This document shows, one piece after another, positions 53,105-60,178 of a stretch of DNA of 64,000 bases. Numbering within the stretch: position 1 is the first letter of the stretch; every line of letters begins with the position of its first letter. This DNA comes from Cytophagales bacterium WSM2-2. GTDB lineage: Bacteria; Bacteroidota; Bacteroidia; Cytophagales; Cyclobacteriaceae. The notes below the pieces were generated by a model. That model was not told the DNA's origin. It saw only the letters and a program-made list of their open reading frames with translations, and searched no databases. A program made the position numbers and the translations under genes. The stretch lies in contig BNHL01000001.1 in assembly GCA_015472025.1 (NCBI GenBank), positions 3,894,001 through 3,958,000 of the forward strand, given 5' to 3'.

Positions 53105-54931
53105 ATGATTATGAATATGAAATCCTATAGAAATTTCATGGCGCTGACTCTCCTGGTTCTTCTGGGAAGTTGCCAGGACTATAACCAGTTAGTTCAAAAC
53201 CCTAACCTGCCAACAAAAGCAGCGCCTTCGCTTATTCTCACAGGTGTTATCAATTCAATGAACGATGCCAATGCATGGAATGGCTTCCAGGGATCCATGG
53301 GCTCGAACCAATATTGGGTCAGTACTTATACTTATTACGGTTCGAACAACTACGATCAGGCGCCTTTCATGAATAATACCTTCACGTACTATGCGACACT
53401 CGAAAATATTGATCGCATGGAGGTTGAAGCGAAGAACCTTGGTATTGAAGGTGTCAATCCATACGGTGCGTTGGCTAAGTTTTTCAGAGCCTACTATTTC
53501 AACTTAATGTCCCAGAAGTTTGGCGACTTGCCAATGACTCAGGCATTGCAGGGAGGTGCAAATAAATCACCTGCATACGACACGCAAAAGGACGTGTATT
53601 TGCAAATCCTGAAATGGCTTGACGACTCGAATACTGAACTGAGCCAGTTAATTGCAAAAAATGATCAAACCCTTTCGGGAAGTATCTTCCTGGGCAATAG
53701 TCTTCCGGCCTGGCAAAAAGTAGTTAATTCTTTTGCTCTCCGGGTGCTGATCAGCTTAAGCAAAAAGAGCGCAGACGCTGACCTTAATATCAAGCAAAAG
53801 TTTGCAGCGATTGTTAACGATCCTGGCAAGTATCCCGTCATGACAGGAAATGCCGATAATCTCCAGTATACGTACAACAGTCAGTTCAATATCTATCCGA
53901 AGAATCCGGGAAACATCGGTCAGGTCATAGCGAGGGAAGTGGTTTCGGCTACATTTCTCAACCTGACCACATCGCTGAATGACCCGCGGACATTTATTTC
54001 GTCAACACCGGCTCCGCTTCAACTCTCAAATAAGATTATGAAGATTACTTCTGGTGGAACTACAACTGCAACAGTGACGACCAAACCGGCTCACTTCTTT
54101 AAATCAGGTCAGACACCGGATATCACTGGTGTTTCCGTTGGAGGTTATAACATCAATGGAGCGTCTATTCAAGTGACCAGTGATACAACCTTTACTTATG
54201 TTGTGCCTGCGGGCCTGGCAGATGTTCCACGTTTGCCCAAAGTGAAAGGCGCTGACGTTGCTGTCGGAGGTACACGGAAAGCTTTCACAAATATAACGGC
54301 TTATGTTGGCGCAAATCCTGGCGATGATATGAGTACGCTTGGAACCAACTCACAAGCAGGTAGCTATTCTTATGTCAGCGCTTTGCGTTACTACAGCACT
54401 TTCGATGGGTCGAAAGCTGAGCCTGCTATCATCATTGGTTATCCTGAATTGTGTTTCAATATAGCGGAAGGAATCAACCGAGGTTGGGCCTCCGGTGCTG
54501 CGGACACGTGGTATAACAAAGGAATTACTGCGTCAATGAATTTTCTCGGTATCACTGAGGGAGGAACTATTGCGGTAGGTGACTTTCAAATGAATACCTA
54601 TGGAAATGTAACAACTTCCATTAGTGCGTACCTCGCTCAGCCTTCTGTGCAATACCAGGGAAACAATGCAGCCGGGTTGAACCAAATACTTACACAGAAG
54701 TATATCGCCTTCTGGCAAAACTCTAATTGGGAAGCGTTCTTCAATCAACGCAGAACAGGTGTGCCGACTTTTCTGACTGGATTAGGAACTGGAAACGGAT
54801 CGAAAATTCCGACACGCTGGCAATACCCAATTGCAGAACAGGCGGCTAACCCCTCCAACTATCAGTCTGCAATTCAACGGCAGTACAGTAGCGTAGATGA
54901 TCTGAACGGAATCATGTGGATTCTTCAGTAG
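53105..54931 (+). CDS. susD-like: SusD/RagB-family surface lipoprotein with an inserted domain
   Basis: I place the start at ATG 53105, right after the susC stop; upstream extension lies inside susC. The 608-residue protein has a lipobox LLGSC (Cys near residue 24) and the SusD-like_2 helical fold (AKFFRAYYFNLMSQKFGDLPMTQAL, IGYPELCFNIAEGINRGW, KYIAFWQNSNWEAFFNQRRTGVP). Between about residues 308 and 385 there is an extra segment rich in Thr, Gly and Val (TTTATVTTKPAHFFKSGQTP ... DTTFTYVVPAG), which is not normal SusD. The length excess over the usual ~520 residues fits this insertion. A terminator follows, then a phosphatase-like gene. Confidence 0.93.
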   Translation: MIMNMKSYRNFMALTLLVLLGSCQDYNQLVQNPNLPTKAAPSLILTGVINSMNDANAWNGFQGSMGSNQYWVSTYTYYGSNNYDQAPFMNNTFTYYATLENIDRMEVEAKNLGIEGVNPYGALAKFFRAYYFNLMSQKFGDLPMTQALQGGANKSPAYDTQKDVYLQILKWLDDSNTELSQLIAKNDQTLSGSIFLGNSLPAWQKVVNSFALRVLISLSKKSADADLNIKQKFAAIVNDPGKYPVMTGNADNLQYTYNSQFNIYPKNPGNIGQVIAREVVSATFLNLTTSLNDPRTFISSTPAPLQLSNKIMKITSGGTTTATVTTKPAHFFKSGQTPDITGVSVGGYNINGASIQVTSDTTFTYVVPAGLADVPRLPKVKGADVAVGGTRKAFTNITAYVGANPGDDMSTLGTNSQAGSYSYVSALRYYSTFDGSKAEPAIIIGYPELCFNIAEGINRGWASGAADTWYNKGITASMNFLGITEGGTIAVGDFQMNTYGNVTTSISAYLAQPSVQYQGNNAAGLNQILTQKYIAFWQNSNWEAFFNQRRTGVPTFLTGLGTGNGSKIPTRWQYPIAEQAANPSNYQSAIQRQYSSVDDLNGIMWILQ

Positions 54932-54944
54932 GTAAAAGTGCCAG

Positions 54945-54975
54945 GGATTCCGGGTTAAACCGGAATCCTTTTTTA
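54945..54975 (+). terminator. Intrinsic terminator after the susD gene
   Basis: GGATTCCGG (54945-54953) pairs with CCGGAATCC (54960-54968) with loop GTTAAA, followed by TTTTTT. It separates susD from the phosphatase-like gene, so that gene may be read only partly from the susCD promoter. Confidence 0.9.
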
Positions 54976-54994
54976 AACCAATAATTTTTTAACT

Positions 54995-56083
54995 ATGAAA
55001 CATATATTATTTAGTGTGGTGCTCGTGCTCTTAGCTTTCACCGCTTTTGCTCAGCGCAAAAACAAAACAGAAAATGTGATTCTGATTACGCTTGACGGGA
55101 TGCGTTGGCAGGAAGTATTTGGAGGAGCCGAGCAGCGGCTCATTACCAAAAAATTTGTCGGTGATACAAGCAAGCTCGCTAAGACCTATTTACTGAACAC
55201 TCCGGAACAGCGCAGAGAAAAACTCATGCCTTTCTTTTGGAATGTAATTGGTAAGCAAGGTCAGCTCTACGGAAATCGTAAGCTGGGCAACAAGGTGAAT
55301 GTGACTAACAAAATGTGGTTCTCTTATCCCGGATACAACGAGATACTATCAGGTGCAGCCGATGATGCAAGGATTACGAGCAACGATGCAAATGACAATC
55401 CCAATAAAACTGTGCTTGAATTTATCAATGGACAAAAAGGATATGAAGGAAAGGTGGTGGCATTTACCTCGTGGGAAGCTTTTCCGGCTATCGTCAATTC
55501 TAAGCGGAGCGGTGTTTATGTCAATGGTGGTCTGACGAAGGCAACGAATCCAAACGAACGCGAAAAAATGATGAATGAGTTGATGTTCCAGCTTCCGGAT
55601 GTGAGTGGTGAAACACGATTGGACGCATTTACTTTTAATTATGCCATGGAATATTTGCAGAGAAACAAACCGAAAGTGATGTACATCTCATTCGATGAAA
55701 CGGATCACTTTGCACATGCAGGCATGTATGATCGTTACCTCGCGTCAGCTCACTATACCGATGGTTTCATCAAACAACTGTGGGATTGGCTTCAATCACA
55801 ACCGGCATACAAGGACAAGACGACATTGATCATCACTACTGATCACGGTCGTGGTAATATAAGTATTGATGACTGGCGGCATCATGGTTCAAAGATGGCG
55901 GAATGTGATCAGATTTGGTTTGCATTTCTTGGACCAGATACAGAACCATTGGGTGAAATGAAAACAGAACAACAGCTTTATCAAAACCAGGTTGCAGCAA
56001 TGCTCGCCAGGTTCCTGAACTTTGAATATACAAATGAGACTAAACCCGGTGAAACAATCTCTTCCGCGATCAAAAGCAAGTGA
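54995..56083 (+). CDS. Secreted alkaline-phosphatase-superfamily protein
   Basis: A 362-residue protein with signal peptide (MKHILFSVVLVLLAFTAFAQ). The metal-binding segments of the alkaline phosphatase / phosphodiesterase superfamily are visible: VILITLDGMRWQEVF (first Asp), SYPGYNE (expected nucleophile Ser near residue 112), ISFDETDHFAH (metal-binding Asp and His) and TTDHGRG (metal-binding Asp-His). The superfamily includes phosphatases, nucleotide pyrophosphatases, phosphonate monoester hydrolases and phosphonoacetate hydrolase. With SusCD and the phosphonate genes upstream it probably cleaves a phosphorus-containing ester in the periplasm. Its precise substrate is not known. Confidence 0.87.
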   Translation: MKHILFSVVLVLLAFTAFAQRKNKTENVILITLDGMRWQEVFGGAEQRLITKKFVGDTSKLAKTYLLNTPEQRREKLMPFFWNVIGKQGQLYGNRKLGNKVNVTNKMWFSYPGYNEILSGAADDARITSNDANDNPNKTVLEFINGQKGYEGKVVAFTSWEAFPAIVNSKRSGVYVNGGLTKATNPNEREKMMNELMFQLPDVSGETRLDAFTFNYAMEYLQRNKPKVMYISFDETDHFAHAGMYDRYLASAHYTDGFIKQLWDWLQSQPAYKDKTTLIITTDHGRGNISIDDWRHHGSKMAECDQIWFAFLGPDTEPLGEMKTEQQLYQNQVAAMLARFLNFEYTNETKPGETISSAIKSK

Positions 56084-56086
56084 TTT

Positions 56087-57073
56087 CTAATTTGAGAGAT
56101 ATCTCTCGTAATTGGTTTTGGTGATGATGCCCAATATGCCTCCATAAATACCACCGTTGTTTCCAATGTCCTCGACCAGTATTTCAATAGTGTTTGTACC
56201 CTTTTTTAAAAGATAAGATGGGATTGTGTACACGCGTTGTTCTCGGTAAGATTGACTTGGACCGTATGGCAAGTGATCATTGGTTTTTCCGATGAATTGG
56301 CCATTGAGGTAAACCTCATCAAAGTCATCTATTTTCCCGGCTAAGAAGAACAGTGGCTCTTTGGGAATGGGTGAGGTTATTGAAAATGTGCGCTTGTACC
56401 AACCGAAGCCATCGTACCCGGCATAGCCATTGTATTCCCACATACTGGGTACCATGAATTGTTTCCAATTGTTTTCGTTTTTGATGGGATCCCCTCTCTT
56501 ACTTTTGGCAAATGACCAGATGCCTTGCAGGTCGATGAGGAGATATTTGTTGGTTTCGTACAGCCCCAATTTACCGTCTGCAATTCCGCCACCGAGTGCA
56601 GCATCAAACACACGAACAGCTATCGTATTTTCTCCCTGGTAGTTGATCAGGTCAGGAGGCAACTGGTATCTCCTTTCATTGTTGAAGGCGGTTCGATAGT
56701 GGGGGGGCATGGAGCCTGAAAACCCGACAAGTTTTCCATTGAAATAAACTTCGTCTGTATCATCGATGTAACCGACACCGAGGCAATAGTTCTTGTCTTT
56801 ATCGAGGTTTCGTCCGTCAAATTTTCTGCGATACCAGGCAAATCCATCATAACCGTTGAAACCCTGATCCTCCCAATAAGCAGGTGCCTTTATGGCTGAC
56901 CAACGGGAATCATCAAAATTCGAGGCGGACCAATCCGCCTGATCGCCAATGTGAAATTTCCAGCTGCCATCAAGATCGATTACCTGGCTAAAAAGGGGGG
57001 ATGCTGACAGAAAAAAAATGGCGACTAGAAAACGCGGCATCAAATATCTTTTTACAAAAGTACGTAATTTCAA
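56087..57073 (-). CDS. Secreted protein with two GH2-like sugar-binding jelly rolls, no catalytic domain
   Basis: A 328-residue protein with signal peptide (LVAIFFLSASPLFSQ). It consists of two homologous jelly rolls: residues about 31-170 (DLDGSWKFHIGD, WSAIKAPAYWEDQGFNGYDG, EVYFNGKLVG) and about 178-325 (DLQGIWSFAKSK, WKQFMVPSMWEYNGYAGYDG, EVYLNGQFIG). These match the GH2 N-terminal sugar-binding domain. No barrel or catalytic Glu is encoded after them, although the frame is intact and has its own start. It may be a carbohydrate-binding protein. It is convergent to the phosphatase gene with a three-base gap. Confidence 0.85.
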   Translation of the reverse strand: MKLRTFVKRYLMPRFLVAIFFLSASPLFSQVIDLDGSWKFHIGDQADWSASNFDDSRWSAIKAPAYWEDQGFNGYDGFAWYRRKFDGRNLDKDKNYCLGVGYIDDTDEVYFNGKLVGFSGSMPPHYRTAFNNERRYQLPPDLINYQGENTIAVRVFDAALGGGIADGKLGLYETNKYLLIDLQGIWSFAKSKRGDPIKNENNWKQFMVPSMWEYNGYAGYDGFGWYKRTFSITSPIPKEPLFFLAGKIDDFDEVYLNGQFIGKTNDHLPYGPSQSYREQRVYTIPSYLLKKGTNTIEILVEDIGNNGGIYGGILGIITKTNYERYLSN

Positions 57074-57113
57074 AAAAAGGTGAGCGACCCAACAACGGTC
57101 ACTCTACCTTTTT
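57072..57113. terminator. Bidirectional hairpin terminator
   Basis: GGTGAGCGACCC (57079-57090) can pair with GGTCACTCTACC (57097-57108) with one bulge and one wobble around AACAAC. It has an A-run on the left and TTTTT on the right. It would end the minus-strand secreted gene at 57128, whose stop is 14 bases away. Confidence 0.85.
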
Positions 57114-57127
57114 CACATCATTAAAAC

Positions 57128-57535
57128 CTAGTTGATCGAAGCAACAACCGAAGTATTGAGCGAGGTGTGCTCCAATTGGGCTTCAAATGTGTAGGGGTCT
57201 TTTGATTTGACCATTTTATAAGTTGCGGTCAGAGACGAGTCAATGAAACTGATTGAGACCCAGAAATCCTCAGACTGGACCTGACTGACATCATATCTTT
57301 TGAGAAAACCATTTTGAAAAACGTTCTTATCGATTACGTCAACGTAGTGCAAGCCTTTCTCATTGTAAAACTTTACTGATACGGATTGTTGATTTTCATG
57401 TACAAAGAGAACCTTGATCAAGCCGCGATCTTTGCTGGGTAATATCTTGACAGGTACATCTGTTTGAGCCTGGGTAGTGCAGAACACAGCCACCATTGCG
57501 ATTACTAAGCCTGCGATTATTGCGAATTTCTTCAT
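57128..57535 (-). CDS. Small secreted protein of unknown function
   Basis: I choose ATG 57535, giving a signal peptide MKKFAIIAGLVIAMVAVFCTTQAQ; the longer frame from 57625 is not plausible. The mature part of about 110 residues is a beta-rich fold (PVKILPSKDRGLIKVLFVHENQQSVSVKFYNEKG, then DVSQVQSEDFWVSISF). It is similar in style to Bacteroidota proteins with a single Ig-like or T9SS-independent domain, but no family is certain. The region upstream (57536-57834) has no other gene and shows no strong structure. A good terminator follows. Confidence 0.7.
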   Translation of the reverse strand: MKKFAIIAGLVIAMVAVFCTTQAQTDVPVKILPSKDRGLIKVLFVHENQQSVSVKFYNEKGLHYVDVIDKNVFQNGFLKRYDVSQVQSEDFWVSISFIDSSLTATYKMVKSKDPYTFEAQLEHTSLNTSVVASIN

Positions 57536-57834
57536 GACTATTTGTGGTTTAATTACAAGTACAAGTAACGCAGGTTGCCTGCCCCGGATGTCACTAGGCT
57601 GTAAACGTTTGTAACAAGTTGTCACGGCTTCTTTTATCGAAGCAAAAGATGAAACCGGCTAGAGCGAAATCCTATTACTGTATTTGTTTATAAGGGCAAA
57701 GTTGCGTGTATCTGTAATCATCGTATAGTCACTCTGATTCATTCTCTTTGAATTACCCGGATGGAGTTCTTCTATTCGAGACATGTAAACTGGTAGATAC
57801 GAGACAAGTGATGTCGAGATTTCTATTTTTGAAA

Positions 57835-58518
57835 CTAGAGGATCATCTTATAGCCAGCCCCATGTACCGTCAGGATGATTTTGGGATTGTTGGGGTTGAC
57901 TTCAATTTTCTGCCTTAGTCTTGCAATGAAATTATCAACCGTTCGCGTGGTGATTTCTTCTTCGTATTGCCAGACATTCTCAAGTAAGTCGTAGCGGCTA
58001 ACGACTTTATTCTTGTTCTTGCTCAGGTAGGAGAGGATCTCAAATTCTTTGTGAGACAGCTTTACTTCAATGCCATTTTCTTCTGACTGAAAGGAATTGA
58101 AATCAACTTTTAATCGCCCGATGGTGACTTTTGAATTTTCGTTTTGGCTTGCGCTCTGGCTTCTCCGCAGGATGGCCTTAACGCGAGCCAATAATTCCCG
58201 CACGCTGAATGGCTTGGTGATGTAATCATCTGCTCCTAACTCCAGTCCAACGATCTTGTCGATCTCTTCACCTTTGGCAGTTAGCAAGATAATAGGTGTG
58301 GTCACCCCGGCTGCGCGTGCGGACTTGCAGACATCGAAACCTGACAACTTCGGTAGCATCACATCAAGGATGATCAGGTCGTACTTTCCTGCCCTTATTT
58401 TTTTGAGACCATCGTCTCCATCTCCGCTGATGTCAACGGAATAGTTCTCCAATTCGAGGTTGTCTTTCAATCCCAATTGCATGGCGGGCTCGTCTTCAAC
58501 AATCAGTATGCTGGCCAT
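57835..58518 (-). CDS. Response regulator, OmpR/PhoB family
   Basis: A 227-residue two-component response regulator. The receiver domain (residues 1-120) has the acidic pair EDE, phospho-acceptor Asp in DLIILDVMLPKLSG (about residue 52), Thr in ILLTAKGEE and Lys in YITKPFS. The DNA-binding winged helix (about 130-227) has VKLSHKEFEILSYLSKNKNKVVSRYDLLENVW and TRTVDNFIARLRQKIE. It starts three bases after the sensor kinase gene, with which it certainly pairs. Confidence 0.95.
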   Translation of the reverse strand: MASILIVEDEPAMQLGLKDNLELENYSVDISGDGDDGLKKIRAGKYDLIILDVMLPKLSGFDVCKSARAAGVTTPIILLTAKGEEIDKIVGLELGADDYITKPFSVRELLARVKAILRRSQSASQNENSKVTIGRLKVDFNSFQSEENGIEVKLSHKEFEILSYLSKNKNKVVSRYDLLENVWQYEEEITTRTVDNFIARLRQKIEVNPNNPKIILTVHGAGYKMIL

Positions 58519-58521
58519 GGC

Positions 58522-60099
58522 CTATAGTTTGATAAGTGGAAAATACAATGTGAATGTAGTGCCTTCACCGAGAGTACTGGAAACGGTGACACTTCCCTGC
58601 TGGGCATCCATAAGCTGTTTTACCAATGATAAACCCAATCCCGTGCCCCGGGCTTTTGCCAGGTCACCGGTAGACACACGGTAAAACTTGTCAAATACAT
58701 GCTTCTGATCTTCGCGGCTAATGCCGATGCCATAGTCCCTGACTTTGACGAGGCCCATGCCGTCTTCAGTCAATGCGGTGATCTCTATCTTCTTGCGGTC
58801 GGTGCTGTACTTGATCGCATTATCCAGGAGATTGACGATAATTTCCGTGAATGCTTCCTTATCGGCAAAGATCTTCTGACCTGAGGTACGATCATCAAAA
58901 GTGTACTCGAAGCATTTATTTTTTAAATGGAAATCATAAGTGGTCAGGATTCCCCGGATGGCTTCTGCCGATTCAAAAAATTCGGGATGAAGAACTTTTT
59001 TGTTGGCTTCCGTCTGGCTGAAGTTTAGAATTTTGTTAACTATCCCGGAAAGACGCTGTGTTTCCTTGCTGATGATATTGTAGTACTCACGTTTTTTATC
59101 TTCTGTTTTAACGCGGTCCATCTCCAATGTTTCTGCAAACATGCTGATCAGTGCCAGCGGAGTGCGGATTTCGTGAGAGACATTTGATACGAAGTCGGCT
59201 TTGTTTTGTGCGAGCTGCACTTCCTTTTTTACATTACGGAATACCAGCACCACAGCAACCATGAGAATAGCGTCAAGCGAAAGCAGTAGAATTAGATTCG
59301 TTCGTGTACGTTCTTTTACAATAAGCTGGATAGAATTCCCGATAGATTCAATTCCCAAGCTGTAATCCGGAAACAGCCAGAAATCTTTGGTCAAAGCAGC
59401 TGTATTCTCAATAATAGTGTGAGTCTCAGAAGTCATCGTGGAGTAAATCGTACTGCTTGTGCCCTTATGGATGACGGACAAGATGAATTGATCTTTGGCT
59501 ACGTTTTGCAGACGCGGAGCAACGAGATCGCGAATAAACAGAACAGGATTAACCAATAACCCTGCCACCCGGAAATGATGTGGCGTATTTTCAACGATAA
59601 ATATGAAGCATTGCAACTCCTGCAGATTTTTTCCTTGGTAAGGAACCACATTGGCTTTTTGGAAACCACTACTTTTAAAGGAGATCAGTTGCTGGGCAAT
59701 TTCCCTGCTCTTGACTATCGCATAATCAATGGCTGATCCGGAAGTAACTGAAGAATCAAGCGAATAGAGCTGTTGAACACTTTTGCCATTAACAGTGTCG
59801 TAGATAAATACAGTTGCGAGCGATGGGTTGTAGCTCAGCAGTTCATTGATTTTGACAGGGATACCGTTGACTTCCTGTTTTTCGTTGGCTGCGGCTTCTG
59901 TTTTTGTCATCCAACCGCTCAGCAGGTCATCGGCATACTGATTGACGGAAAATAGGATAGCCTCCAGTTGTTTGTCATAGATGTCCTGGATCATTTCTTC
60001 CTCTTTGTTCAGGGAGGAAATTTCATACACCGAGAAGAACAAAGCGGGGAGAAGGAATACGAGTGAGAGCAATAAGGCAATCCTTCTTGTGGATTTCAT
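58522..60099 (-). CDS. Sensor histidine kinase
   Basis: A 525-residue kinase. A membrane helix at residues 8-25 (ALLLSLVFLLPALFFSVYEI) and another near 272-290 (LILLLSLDAILMVAVVLVF) enclose an extracytoplasmic sensor domain of about 245 residues. The cytoplasmic part has the H-box FVSNVSHEIRTPLALI with the phospho-acceptor His near residue 313, N-box EIIVNLLDNAIKYS, G1 VRDYGIGIS and G2 RGTGLGLSLVKQLM. It forms an operon with the TonB receptor upstream (79-base gap) and the response regulator downstream. The signal is unknown. Confidence 0.94.
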   Translation of the reverse strand: MKSTRRIALLLSLVFLLPALFFSVYEISSLNKEEEMIQDIYDKQLEAILFSVNQYADDLLSGWMTKTEAAANEKQEVNGIPVKINELLSYNPSLATVFIYDTVNGKSVQQLYSLDSSVTSGSAIDYAIVKSREIAQQLISFKSSGFQKANVVPYQGKNLQELQCFIFIVENTPHHFRVAGLLVNPVLFIRDLVAPRLQNVAKDQFILSVIHKGTSSTIYSTMTSETHTIIENTAALTKDFWLFPDYSLGIESIGNSIQLIVKERTRTNLILLLSLDAILMVAVVLVFRNVKKEVQLAQNKADFVSNVSHEIRTPLALISMFAETLEMDRVKTEDKKREYYNIISKETQRLSGIVNKILNFSQTEANKKVLHPEFFESAEAIRGILTTYDFHLKNKCFEYTFDDRTSGQKIFADKEAFTEIIVNLLDNAIKYSTDRKKIEITALTEDGMGLVKVRDYGIGISREDQKHVFDKFYRVSTGDLAKARGTGLGLSLVKQLMDAQQGSVTVSSTLGEGTTFTLYFPLIKL

Positions 60100-60178
60100 T
60101 AGGCAATCTTACGGATATTTTCGATTTAGGATGCAATTCCATCCAAAACCTTTGCCCCTAATGAACTACTAAGGCCAA

